64,000 nt of DNA from Pseudomonas sp. NFIX28 (GTDB taxonomy: Bacteria > Pseudomonadota > Gammaproteobacteria > Pseudomonadales > Pseudomonadaceae), in assembly GCF_900107395.1 (NCBI RefSeq), contig NZ_FNPW01000009.1, forward strand, positions 111,874 to 175,873, read 5' to 3'. The position numbers were made by a program, and so were the translations under genes. Below the pieces are notes generated by a model, which was not told where the DNA came from, made no database searches, and saw only the letters and a program-made list of their open reading frames with translations. The stretch's first letter is position 1, and each line of letters starts with the position of its first letter. Shown here in pieces: positions 25,522 to 33,650 of the stretch.

Positions 25522-27795
25522 TCAGAAGTGGAAGTTGGTGGTGAACAAGGCGGTACGTCCGGCGGCCTGGTTGGCAAAGTGCGCCGAGTAGGCTTTGTCG
25601 TAGTAGGTTTCGTTGGTCAGGTTCTGCACGTTCAGCTGCAGGTCGACGTTCTTGCTCAGCTTGTAGCTGGCCATGGCGTCGTAGCGGGTGTAGGACGGCA
25701 CATACACGGTGTTGCCGGCATCGCCATACACGTCGTCGACATAGAACGCGCCGCCGCCGACGGTCAGCTTCGGCATCACTTCATAGGTGGTCCACAGGCT
25801 GAAGCTGTTTTTCGGCGTGTTCGGCATTTCATTGCCTTTGTTCGAACCGGCGCTGATCACCCCGTTGCGACCGTTGAAGCCAGGGTCCACCAGCTCGCTT
25901 TTCAGGTAGCTGTAGCCGGCGAAGACTTGCCACTTGTCGGTGATCTTGCCGCTGGCCGATAGCTCGAGGCCGTCGACGCGGGACTCGCCGGCGTTCTGGT
26001 AGGTCAGGGCGTCGACCAGGATGCGGGTGTTTTTCTTTTCGGTACGGAACACCGCGGCGGTCAGGGACAGGCGGTCGTTGAACACGTCCCACTTGGTGCC
26101 CAGCTCGTAGTTGACGGTTTCTTCCGGTTGCAGGTCGCTGACGCTGGCGCCGGCCGACAGCGGGTTGCCGTCCGCGCCTTCGCCGACCAGGCCGCCGGCT
26201 GGCGATGCCGAAGTGGCGTAGGAGGCATAGATGCTGCCGTTGTCCGCCGGTTTCCACACCAGGCCGGCCTGCCAGTTCCAGAACTGGCTGTCGTCCTTGA
26301 TCTTGGTGCGCCCGGAAGCCGCGTTGGTATTGGCCTCGGTGTCGAAGGTGTCGTAGCGCAGGCCGACGTTCAGCAGCCATTGCGGATCAAGCTCGATGGT
26401 GTCGAACACGTAGGCCGCGCGGCTGGTGGCACGGGTGTTGGTGCCGTTGTAGTTGCGGCTGATGGCGCCGGTCCAGTCGTCGTTCGGGTTCGGGTTGCTC
26501 AGCGAGGTGCAGGTCGGGATGCTGCCCGGATTACAGACTTTCGCGGTATTGCCGGCGATGTTGTAGCTGCTGACGCGCGTCTCTTCACCGGTGAACTCAA
26601 GGCCCGTGGAATAGTTGTGCTTGAAGCCCAGGGCCTGGAATTCGCCGAACAGGTCGGTCTGGTTGGTGGTGGTTTCGGTGGTCGACACCCGCGAGTTGGC
26701 GCGACGCCACACGGTGCCGAACTTGTTGACGTTGAGCTTGCTGTCGTCCGGCTGGGTGAGGATGTAGTCCTGGCCGGTGTTGCCATGACGCAGGGTGTTT
26801 TTCAGCGTCATGTTGTCGTTCAGGTCGTGCTCGATGGAGATGGTGCTGATGTCCGCGCGGGTCTTGCGGAAGTCACGGTCCTTCAAGCCGTAGAAGTTGT
26901 CGCTGTCGCCGCCGTCGGTGGGTTTGTCGTTTTTGTGGGTCGTGGCGGTGGCCGAGCTGTAGCCGTAGGGAATGCCCGAATCCGGCAGGTCGTCGCTTTC
27001 CATGTGGTAGTAGCTGAAGTTGACGCGGGTCGGGGTGCCCAGGCCGAAGGTCAGGGACGGTGCCACGCCCCAGCGGTCGTAGTTGACGGCGTCGCGACCG
27101 GCCACGTTCTGCTCGTGGCTCATCAGGTTCAGGCGGAAGGCGGCGCTGTCGAGGAACTGGCGGTTCACGTCCAGCACGTAGCGGCGGGTCTGGTCGGAAC
27201 CGTAGGTGAAGCCGCCGTTGAGGAAGTCTTGCTGCTTGGGCGTCTTGCTCACCAGGTTGAGGCTGCCACCGGCCGAGCCGCGACCGCCAAAGGAGGAGTT
27301 GGGGCCCTTGCTGACTTCGATCGACTCGATGTCGAAGATTTCGCGGGTCTGGCCGCCGGTATCGCGCACGCCGTCGAGGTAAGTGTCGCCCTGGGCGTCG
27401 AAGCCGCGGATGAACGGACGGTCGCCCTGCGGGTTGCCGCCTTCACCGGCGCCGAAGGTAATGCCCGGCACGGTGCGCAGCGCGTCCTGCAACGAGGTGG
27501 CGGCGGTGTCCTTGAGCACTTGCTGGGGCACCACGGTGACCGAGCGCGGGGTGTTGACCAGCGGAGCGGTGTACTTTTGCGACGAGGCTTTCTCGACCTG
27601 GTAGGAGGTCTGGTCCTGGGCTTCGCCGGTGATGCTGGTGGCGTCCAGGGAAATGGCATTGCCGGCGGCTTTCTTCTCGGTATTTTCAGCGGCAAAAGCC
27701 ATATGGGCTGCGGAGCCGGCGGTGATCGCCACGCCAATTGCAGACGCCAGCAGGCGTGGTGAACCCAGCGGTAATTGTGGTTGTTGGCGTGACAT
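25522..27795 (-). CDS. piuA: TonB-dependent outer-membrane siderophore receptor
   Basis: 757 residues from ATG 27795, preceded by the strong GGGGAGGG; a start 63 bases upstream in frame is rejected. Signal peptide up to about residue 35 (cleavage near AFA-AEN). The plug domain runs to about 210 (APLVNTPRSVTVVPQQVLKD, LQDALRTVPGITFGAGEGGN, RPFIRGFDAQGDTYLDGVRD, IEVSKGPNSSFGGRGSAGGS), then a beta-barrel ending in the outer-membrane signature ALFTTNFHF with terminal Phe. It takes up a ferric siderophore; PiuA in P. aeruginosa also admits siderophore-conjugated beta-lactams. It is divergent from piuC with a Fur-box candidate between. The closely related name for this receptor family is Fiu. Confidence 0.92.
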   Translation of the reverse strand: MSRQQPQLPLGSPRLLASAIGVAITAGSAAHMAFAAENTEKKAAGNAISLDATSITGEAQDQTSYQVEKASSQKYTAPLVNTPRSVTVVPQQVLKDTAATSLQDALRTVPGITFGAGEGGNPQGDRPFIRGFDAQGDTYLDGVRDTGGQTREIFDIESIEVSKGPNSSFGGRGSAGGSLNLVSKTPKQQDFLNGGFTYGSDQTRRYVLDVNRQFLDSAAFRLNLMSHEQNVAGRDAVNYDRWGVAPSLTFGLGTPTRVNFSYYHMESDDLPDSGIPYGYSSATATTHKNDKPTDGGDSDNFYGLKDRDFRKTRADISTISIEHDLNDNMTLKNTLRHGNTGQDYILTQPDDSKLNVNKFGTVWRRANSRVSTTETTTNQTDLFGEFQALGFKHNYSTGLEFTGEETRVSSYNIAGNTAKVCNPGSIPTCTSLSNPNPNDDWTGAISRNYNGTNTRATSRAAYVFDTIELDPQWLLNVGLRYDTFDTEANTNAASGRTKIKDDSQFWNWQAGLVWKPADNGSIYASYATSASPAGGLVGEGADGNPLSAGASVSDLQPEETVNYELGTKWDVFNDRLSLTAAVFRTEKKNTRILVDALTYQNAGESRVDGLELSASGKITDKWQVFAGYSYLKSELVDPGFNGRNGVISAGSNKGNEMPNTPKNSFSLWTTYEVMPKLTVGGGAFYVDDVYGDAGNTVYVPSYTRYDAMASYKLSKNVDLQLNVQNLTNETYYDKAYSAHFANQAAGRTALFTTNFHF

Positions 27796-27949
27796 GGTGA
27801 TTCCCCTCCCCAAGGATTTGAGGCGGCGGAATATAAGGCGAACAAGTCTATGTATCAATTGCGAAATATTGCTATTCGCGAGGAATTTACATTCTTTACA
27901 TTTTCCCTTTACGGTTTTTACGCTTTCGTTCGTCTAGGCGTTTTACATC

Positions 27950-27968
27950 GTCAATAAGAATCAATACC
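27950..27968. promoter_or_regulatory. Fur box candidate
   Basis: GTCAATAAGAATCAATACC matches 13 of 19 bases of GATAATGATAATCATTATC. It lies 34 bp before piuC and 154 bp before piuA. A weaker match (10 of 19) on the minus strand lies near 27861-27879, closer to piuA. Confidence 0.55.
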
Positions 27969-28002
27969 ATTGGCGATCCTTTCGCTTTCAGGTATCCGCG
28001 CC

Positions 28003-28683
28003 ATGTTGCTGCACATTCCTGGTCTGTTCTCCCGTGAAGAAGTCCTGCGTATTCGCGAGGCCCTGGAGCAGGCCGATTGGGCCGACGGCAAGATCACGGC
28101 CGGTTACCAGTCGGCCAAGGCCAAGCACAACCTGCAACTGCCCGAAGGCCATCCGCTGGCCCAGGAAATTGGCGCGGCGATGCTCGAACGCCTGTGGCAG
28201 CACCCGCGCTTCATGTCGGCGGCGTTGCCGCACAAGGTCTTTCCGCCGCTGCTCAATTGCTACACCGCCGGCGGCAGTTTCGACTTCCATATCGACAATG
28301 CCGTGCGCCAGCCCAAGGGCAGCATCGAGCGGGTGCGCACCGACCTGTCGTCGACCCTGTTTTTCAGCGACCCGGAGGAATACGACGGCGGCGAGCTGGA
28401 AATCCAGGACACCTTCGGTACCCAGCGGGTGAAGCTGCCGGCCGGCGACATGGTGCTGTACCCCGGCACCAGCCTGCATAAAGTCAATGCGGTCACCCGC
28501 GGCACCCGTTACGCGTCGTTCTTCTGGACCCAGAGCCTGGTGCGCGAAGACAGCCAGCGCGCCCTGCTGTTCGAGATGGATGAGGCGATCCAGCAACTGA
28601 CCCGCGACCTGCCGGACCATCCATCGCTGATCCGCCTGACCGGCACTTACCACAACCTGCTGCGCCGCTGGGTCGAGGTGTAA
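28003..28683 (+). CDS. piuC: PKHD-type Fe(II)/2-oxoglutarate hydroxylase PiuC
   Basis: 226 residues from ATG 28003 (MLLHIPGLFSREEVLRIREAL), the YbiX/PiuC length. The double-stranded beta-helix iron ligands are visible: His and Asp in GSFDFHIDNAVR and the distal His in YPGTSLHKVNAVTRGTRYAS, with the 2-oxoglutarate-binding Arg following. The substrate is not known; the gene is Fur-regulated and paired with piuA in related species, so it may modify a siderophore or receptor-related molecule. The Sel1 gene follows after 3 bases, probably in one transcript. Confidence 0.93.
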   Translation: MLLHIPGLFSREEVLRIREALEQADWADGKITAGYQSAKAKHNLQLPEGHPLAQEIGAAMLERLWQHPRFMSAALPHKVFPPLLNCYTAGGSFDFHIDNAVRQPKGSIERVRTDLSSTLFFSDPEEYDGGELEIQDTFGTQRVKLPAGDMVLYPGTSLHKVNAVTRGTRYASFFWTQSLVREDSQRALLFEMDEAIQQLTRDLPDHPSLIRLTGTYHNLLRRWVEV

Positions 28684-28686
28684 GCC

Positions 28687-29475
28687 GTGAGTTTCCAGTT
28701 ACGCCGCGAGGAAGTCCTCGACGGCGAGCAACTGCGCGCCATGCTCGAGCAGAGCCCGGCCCGGGCCGCCCAGGCGATCCTGCTGGCGGCCGGCGACGGC
28801 CTGCTCGATGCCCAGGCGCTGCTCGGGCAGATCCTGCTCGACGGCCTGGGCATCGAGCGCGACCCGCCGTTGGCGCTGCGCTGGTTCACCATCGCCGCCA
28901 AGGGCGGGCACCTGATGGCGCGCAACATGCTGGGGCGTTGCTGCGAGCATGGCTGGGGCTGCGAGGCCGATGCCAAGGCCGCTGCCGGGCATTATCGCCA
29001 GGCTGCCAAAGCCGGGCTGGACTGGGCGCTGTACAACTACGCCAACCTGCTGGCCACCGGCCGCGGGGTCGCCGAGAACCCGGCCCTGGCCCTGAGCTGC
29101 TACCGCCGCGCGGCGGCGCTGGGCCATGCCAAGTCGATGAACCTGCTGGGGCGCTATCTTGAGGAAGGCCGGCACTGCGCCCGGGATGTCGCAGCGGCCT
29201 GCGACTGGTATCGCCGTTCCGCCGAAGGTGGGGATTTCCGCGGCCAGTTCAGCCATGCCGCGGTGCTTGCCGATGCCGGTCGCGTCGATGACGCGCTGGG
29301 CTGGCTGGACAAGGCGCTGCAAGGCGGCAACCTGAATTTCCTGCGGGTCGCCCGCAGCGCCTTGCTGCAAGCCGCTCATCCACAGATTCGCGGCCTGGCC
29401 CTGGCGTATCACCAGCGCGCGGCGCAATTGGGCGACGAAACCGACCGCCAGGCACTGGCCCAACAGCTTCCGTAG
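28687..29475 (+). CDS. Sel1-repeat (TPR-like) protein
   Basis: 262 residues, GTG start 3 bases after the piuC stop. At least five Sel1-like repeats are seen, for example DAQALLGQILLDGLGIERDP, then ALRWFTIAAKGGHLMARNML, NYANLLATGRGVAENPALAL, CYRRAAALGHAKSMNLLGRY and CDWYRRSAEGGDFRGQFSHA. No signal peptide, so probably cytoplasmic. Sel1 proteins are scaffolds for protein-protein contacts; the link to iron is only contextual (PA4516 occupies the same place). The first REP unit of the downstream array begins inside its stop region. Confidence 0.88.
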   Translation: MSFQLRREEVLDGEQLRAMLEQSPARAAQAILLAAGDGLLDAQALLGQILLDGLGIERDPPLALRWFTIAAKGGHLMARNMLGRCCEHGWGCEADAKAAAGHYRQAAKAGLDWALYNYANLLATGRGVAENPALALSCYRRAAALGHAKSMNLLGRYLEEGRHCARDVAAACDWYRRSAEGGDFRGQFSHAAVLADAGRVDDALGWLDKALQGGNLNFLRVARSALLQAAHPQIRGLALAYHQRAAQLGDETDRQALAQQLP

Positions 29476-29869
29476 GAGCGAGGCTCGCTCGCGAAGGCGG
29501 CATCACGGCGGCCACCGGCCTTCGGCCTTTCGCGAGCAAGCTTCGCTCCTACGTGCGCGGTGTATAGGCATGGGCTGTAGGAGCGAGGCTTGCCCGCGAA
29601 GGCGGCATCGCAGACACCACCGGCCTTTGGCCTTTCGCGAGCAAGCTTCGCTCCTACGTGCGCGGTGTACAGGTATGGGCTGTAGGAGCGAGGCTCGCCC
29701 GCGAAGGCGGCATCGCGGCGACCACCGGCCTTCGGCCTTTCGCGAGCAAGCTTCGCTCCTACGTGTGCGGTGTATTGGCATGGGCTGTAGGAGCGAGGCT
29801 TGCCCGCGAAGGCTGCATCGCGGCCACCACCGGCCTTTGGCCTTTTCGCGAGCAAGCTTCGCTCCTACG
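29472..29869 (+). repeat. Array of four 105-bp REP units
   Basis: Units start at 29472, 29577, 29682 and 29787, an exact 105-bp step. Each contains GTAGGAGCGAGGCT(T/C)GC, a CACCGGCCTT(T/C)GGCCTTT centre and CGAGCAAGCTTCGCTCCTAC, so each folds into a long hairpin, followed by a spacer with GTGTA(T/C)(A/T)GGCATGGGCT that is also conserved. The first unit overlaps the stop codon of the Sel1 gene. Confidence 0.9.
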
Positions 29870-29893
29870 GGCACGGGGGCAGGGTGGCAGGCA

Positions 29894-29927
29894 TAAAAAA
29901 GCCCATGACAGGTCATGGGCTTTTTCG
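29894..29927 (-). terminator. Terminator of speC
   Basis: Stem AAAAAGCCCATGAC/GTCATGGGCTTTTT with a minimal loop, 15 bases past the speC stop; the A-run on the plus strand gives a U-tract on the speC transcript. It also works for transcripts arriving from the Sel1 side. Confidence 0.9.
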
Positions 29928-29941
29928 GTGCGGCGTGGTGT

Positions 29942-31105
29942 TTACACGTAGAAGGACTTCAGCGGCGGGAAGCCGTTGAATTCCACCGCGCTGTAGCTGG
30001 TGGTGTAGGCGCCGGTCGACAGCCAGTACAGGCGGTCGCCGATGGCCAGGTTCAGCGGCAGGCCGTACTTGTAGTGCTCGTACATGATGTCGGCGCTGTC
30101 GCAGGTAGGGCCTGCGATCACCACTTCTTCCATCTCGCCTTTCTTCTCGGTCCAGATCGGGAACTTGATGGACTCGTCCATGGTTTCGATCAGGCCGGAG
30201 AACTTGCCCACGTCGGTGTAGACCCAGCGCTCGACGGCGGTACGCGATTTACGCGCCACCAGCACCACTTCGCTGACCAGGATGCCGGCGTTGGCGATCA
30301 GCGAACGGCCTGGCTCGAGGATGATTTCCGGCAGGTCGTCGCCGAAGTCTTCCTTGAGGAAGCGGATGATTTCCTCGGCGTAGGTTTCCAGGCTGTTGGT
30401 CCGGGTGATGTAGTTGGCCGGGAAGCCGCCACCCATGTTGATCAGTTTGAGGTGAATGCCGTCTTCTTCCTTCAGGCGTTCGAAGATCACCTTGACCTTG
30501 GCGATCGCCGCGTCCCAGACGCTGATGTCGCGCTGTTGCGAACCCACGTGGAACGACACGCCGTAAGGCACCAGGCCCAGGTCGCGGGCGAGGATCAGCA
30601 GGTCCATGGCCATGTCGGTCTGGCAGCCGAACTTGCGCGACAGCGGCCAGTCAGCGGTGGTCGAGCCTTCGGTGAGGATGCGCACATAGACTTTCGAGCC
30701 CGGTGCGGCCTTGGCGATGTTGCGCAGGTCGGCTTCGGAGTCGGTGGCGTACAGACGCACGCCCTTGTCGTAGAAGTAGCGGATGTCCTTGGATTTCTTG
30801 ATGGTGTTGCCGTAGCTGATCTGGTCGGGGCTGACGCCGCGGCCCAGCACCTTGTCCAGCTCGTAGATCGAAGCGATGTCGAAGTTCGAGCCTTTTTCAC
30901 GAAGCAGGTCGATGATTTCGACGGCCGGGTTGGCCTTTACCGCGTAGTAGACCTTGGCGAACTCGAAGCCCGCGCGCAGGTCATCGTAGGCCTGGGCGAT
31001 CATCTGGGTGTCGATGACCACGAACGGGGTTTCTTGCTTGTCGGCGAACGCCTTCATTTTCTGAAAGGTTTCGCGCGCGAAATAGTCTTCGACCTGAATC
31101 GACAT
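29942..31105 (-). CDS. speC: Ornithine decarboxylase, alanine-racemase-fold type
   Basis: 387 residues, ATG 31105 with AGGAG upstream. The PLP enzyme converts ornithine to putrescine. The PLP lysine is Lys57 in FAKVYYAVKANP. Other motifs: GSNFDIASIYELD, VSFHVGSQQ, INMGGGFPANY, ILEPGRSLIANAGIL and the active-site Cys region AGPTCDSADIMYEHY. Length matches the eukaryotic-like (fold III) bacterial ornithine decarboxylases; PA4519 in P. aeruginosa is the counterpart. Together with the agmatine genes at the window start it gives the genome two routes to putrescine. Lysine decarboxylation cannot be ruled out by sequence alone. Confidence 0.93.
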   Translation of the reverse strand: MSIQVEDYFARETFQKMKAFADKQETPFVVIDTQMIAQAYDDLRAGFEFAKVYYAVKANPAVEIIDLLREKGSNFDIASIYELDKVLGRGVSPDQISYGNTIKKSKDIRYFYDKGVRLYATDSEADLRNIAKAAPGSKVYVRILTEGSTTADWPLSRKFGCQTDMAMDLLILARDLGLVPYGVSFHVGSQQRDISVWDAAIAKVKVIFERLKEEDGIHLKLINMGGGFPANYITRTNSLETYAEEIIRFLKEDFGDDLPEIILEPGRSLIANAGILVSEVVLVARKSRTAVERWVYTDVGKFSGLIETMDESIKFPIWTEKKGEMEEVVIAGPTCDSADIMYEHYKYGLPLNLAIGDRLYWLSTGAYTTSYSAVEFNGFPPLKSFYV

Positions 31106-31222
31106 ACCTGGGAGCTCCTAATGGCAAACGGGTAAAAACAATGGGTGCAAATGAACGTCCTCCGTATCCCCACTTTGGTTCGCCTACTTCCCAAGGCATT
31201 GCCGCCGAAAGCAAAAAGGCCA

Positions 31223-31376
31223 CCAGATCGTTTGAGAGCTACCGCGTGCTGTGCGCCTTCGGCGCTACGCGAGCAATACTGCGTTGGGAAGAGGCTCGGA
31301 ATGCTCATTTACAACCAGTAAACTCCGCTTCCTCGCCTTGTCTTGCCTGCGCTCGCTACGCTCTCAAACGATCTGG
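31223..31376. repeat. 154-bp MITE-like element with 16-bp terminal inverted repeats
   Basis: CCAGATCGTTTGAGAG at 31223-31238 is the exact reverse complement of CTCTCAAACGATCTGG at 31361-31376. The interior does not code. The element sits in the upstream region of speC, 118 bp before its start codon. No target-site duplication could be decided. Confidence 0.65.
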
Positions 31377-31667
31377 AAAAGGTTGTCCTATGGCCTTGCT
31401 GTCTCGTCGTCAGTACTTGAGCCGGATGGATCGTTTCCAGCATGGACGTTCGGCGCGAACTTTAGGGCGTGAGGGGCCTGAGATCAACAAAAAATGTCGC
31501 GTTTTTGCACGCGTTCGTCGCGTGCTCCGAGCCTGTCATTTATGTAACCGACCCAGATGACAGGCTGATGTTCCCCTGGGTGGGCAGTTCATGGCATGAG
31601 CGGCCCGGTTCCCGGCCGGTAGGGCGCCATCGCGGGCAAGCCTCGCTCCTACAAATCCGTAGACGCT
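31377..31667. other. Non-coding stretch upstream of speC with a strong hairpin and a REP half-site
   Basis: A perfect 10-bp stem AGCCTGTCAT/ATGACAGGCT lies at 31530-31566 without a U-tract. A REP half-site (CGCGGGCAAGCCTCGCTCCT) lies around 31630-31652. Open frames here have no ribosome binding site or plausible protein. Confidence 0.5.
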
Positions 31668-31805
31668 GTAGCCGCTGCCGAAGAATGAGGCTGCGATCGG
31701 CCGCGAAGCGGTCGTGCCCCTGTCCTCGGTGCTCTGATATATCGAGGTGCCGGGCCTGCGACTGCTTCGCAGTCGATCGCAGCCTCATTCTTCGGCAGCG
31801 GCTAC
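31668..31805. repeat. REP-like element with 31-bp perfect arms
   Basis: 31668-31698 and 31775-31805 are exact reverse complements beginning GTAGCCGCTGCCGAAGAATG. The centre holds further dyads (GCGACTGCTTCGCAGTCGC-like). It lies 26 bp after the stop of the opuC ATPase gene. Confidence 0.85.
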
Positions 31806-31830
31806 ACCACCGGGCCGTCCGTGAGGCAGG

Positions 31831-32988
31831 TCAGGCCAGGGCGGTCTCGGCCGGTGAGACGATGTTGGTCTTCATGCCGCGCGAACGCCCGGAGCTGAGG
31901 TAGGCGGCAATCGATTCCTGGGTCACCTCGCCGAGGAACACCCGCTCGGCATCCAGCACCGGCAGCCACGAACGGTTGAACTCGTACATCCGCGACAGCA
32001 GGATCCGCAGGTGTTCGTCGTAGGCCGCGGTGGCATTGAACTCGCGCAGGTACTGGGCGCAGGTGCCGGCCTGGCGGTGCAGGTCGCGGCGGCGCACGTA
32101 GCCCAGGGCCTTGTTGGCGGCGCAGGTCACCACCACGTAGCGGCGGTCGTGTTCGTCCATCAGTTCCAGGGCGTCGGCCACCGGGGTTTCCGGGCTGACC
32201 GACGGCGCGTTGTCCGCCGCGTCTTCGGCCTTCACCAGCAGCAGGCGCTTGAGGGTGCTGTCCTGGCCGACGAAGTTGCTGACGAAGTCGTCCGCCGGGT
32301 GCGCCAGCAGGGTGTCCGGGTGGTCGATCTGCAACAGCTTGCCGGCGCGGAAAATGGCGATCTTGTCACCGAGCTTGATGGCTTCGTCGATGTCGTGGCT
32401 GACCATGATCACGGTCTTGTTCAGCGCCCGCTGCATTTCGAAGAATTCGTTCTGGATCATCTCGCGGTTGATCGGGTCGACCGCGCCGAAGGGTTCGTCC
32501 ATCAACAGCAGCGGCGCATCGGCCGCCAGCGCGCGGATCACGCCGATGCGCTGTTGCTGGCCGCCGGACAGCTCGCGCGGGTAACGGTGCAGGTATTGCT
32601 TGGGCTCGAGCTTGATCATGCTCATCAGCTCGCGGGCGCGGTCGTGGCATTTCTGCTTGTCCCAGCCGAGCAGTTTCGGCACCACCACGATGTTTTCCTC
32701 GATGGTCATGTTGGGGAACAGGCCGATCTGCTGGATCACGTAACCGATGTTGCGGCGCAGGGTCACTTCGTCCAGATCGGTGGTGTCTTCGCCGTTGATC
32801 AGGATCTTGCCCGAGGTCGGTTTGATCAGGCGGTTGATCATTTTCAGCGTGGTGCTTTTGCCGCAACCCGATGGCCCGAGGAACACGCAGATTTCGCCTT
32901 CGTTGACGGTCAGGCTCACCGAGTCCACGGCTTTGACGTCTTTGCCGTTGCTTTGGAAGGTCTTGCTGAGGTTTTGAAGTTCGATCAT
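31831..32988 (-). CDS. opuCA: Osmoprotectant ABC transporter ATPase with tandem CBS domains
   Basis: 385 residues from ATG 32988, which overlaps the stop of the preceding permease (ATGA). ATPase domain to about residue 240: Walker A GPSGCGKST, signature LSGGQQQR, Walker B LLLMDEPFGAVDPI, switch His in MVSHDIDEAI. C-terminal CBS pair (about 265-375: VSPETPVADALELMDEHDRR, LPVLDAERVFLGEVT) that in OpuA/OpuC proteins senses ionic strength. Substrate is probably glycine betaine, choline or carnitine. It is last in a four-gene leftward operon permease-binding protein-permease-ATPase, the order of PA3888-PA3891. Confidence 0.92.
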   Translation of the reverse strand: MIELQNLSKTFQSNGKDVKAVDSVSLTVNEGEICVFLGPSGCGKSTTLKMINRLIKPTSGKILINGEDTTDLDEVTLRRNIGYVIQQIGLFPNMTIEENIVVVPKLLGWDKQKCHDRARELMSMIKLEPKQYLHRYPRELSGGQQQRIGVIRALAADAPLLLMDEPFGAVDPINREMIQNEFFEMQRALNKTVIMVSHDIDEAIKLGDKIAIFRAGKLLQIDHPDTLLAHPADDFVSNFVGQDSTLKRLLLVKAEDAADNAPSVSPETPVADALELMDEHDRRYVVVTCAANKALGYVRRRDLHRQAGTCAQYLREFNATAAYDEHLRILLSRMYEFNRSWLPVLDAERVFLGEVTQESIAAYLSSGRSRGMKTNIVSPAETALA

Positions 32989-33638
32989 TTGAGGAGCCCT
33001 TTTGGAGTCAACGAGCGTTGCAGCCATTGGAGAAGCAGGTCGGCGAAGATGGCCAGGAGGCTGACCAGCAGCGCGCCGACGATCAGCATCGACATGTCGC
33101 TGCGGCTGATGGAAGCAAGGATGAGCACGCCCAGGCCGCCGGCGCCGATGGTGGCGGCGATGGTCATGACGCCGATGTTCATCACCACGGCGGTGCGCAC
33201 GCCGGCGAGGATTACCGGCACGGCGATCGGCAGTTCGACCATGCGCAGGCGCTGGCCGAAGGTCATGCCGATGCCACGTGCGGCTTCGCGAATCCCCGGC
33301 TCGACGCCGGTCAGCGCCAGGTAGGTGTTACGCATGATCGGCAGCAGGGAGTAGAGAAACACCGCAGTGATTGCCGGCAGTGGTCCCAGGCCCTGGCCGA
33401 ACTTGGAATAGAACGGCAGCAACAGGCCGAACAGCGCAATCGACGGCACGGTCAGCAGCACCGTGGCGCCGGCCTGCAACGGCCCGGCCAGGGTCGGGAA
33501 GCGCGTCATCAGGATGCCCAGCGGCACGCCGAAGAGAATCGCCAGGGTCACGGCGATGCCCACCAGCGTGATGTGCTGCCAGGTCAGGTGTATCACCTGC
33601 TGCCAGTCGAGATGGGAAAAGGCGTTGAGCAATTCCAT
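32985..33638 (-). CDS. opuCB: Osmoprotectant ABC transporter permease (inner gene)
   Basis: 217 residues, ATG 33638 after GGAGGAAAAG. Five to six membrane segments (HITLVGIAVTLAILFGVPLG, LLTVPSIALFGLLLPF, AITAVFLYSLLPIM, VMNIGVMTIAATIGAG, IVGALLVSLLAIFADLLL). The permease-ATPase coupling loop EAARGIGMTFGQRLRMVELP is clear. It overlaps the ATPase gene by 4 bases. Which of the two permeases corresponds to OpuCB or OpuCD is assigned only by order. Confidence 0.9.
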   Translation of the reverse strand: MELLNAFSHLDWQQVIHLTWQHITLVGIAVTLAILFGVPLGILMTRFPTLAGPLQAGATVLLTVPSIALFGLLLPFYSKFGQGLGPLPAITAVFLYSLLPIMRNTYLALTGVEPGIREAARGIGMTFGQRLRMVELPIAVPVILAGVRTAVVMNIGVMTIAATIGAGGLGVLILASISRSDMSMLIVGALLVSLLAIFADLLLQWLQRSLTPKGLLK

Positions 33639-33650
33639 GACTTTTCCTCC

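Noticed and set aside
26128..27762. 544-codon frame opposite piuA
   Set aside because: Antisense shadow of a TonB receptor with all family motifs.
29409..29916. Repetitive frames across the 105-bp array, with CRISPR-like periodicity
   Set aside because: The repeats are palindromic REP units with conserved spacers; CRISPR spacers would differ, and no cas genes are present.
31141..31560. 139-codon plus-strand frame upstream of speC
   Set aside because: Crosses the MITE-like element, lacks a ribosome binding site and resembles no protein.
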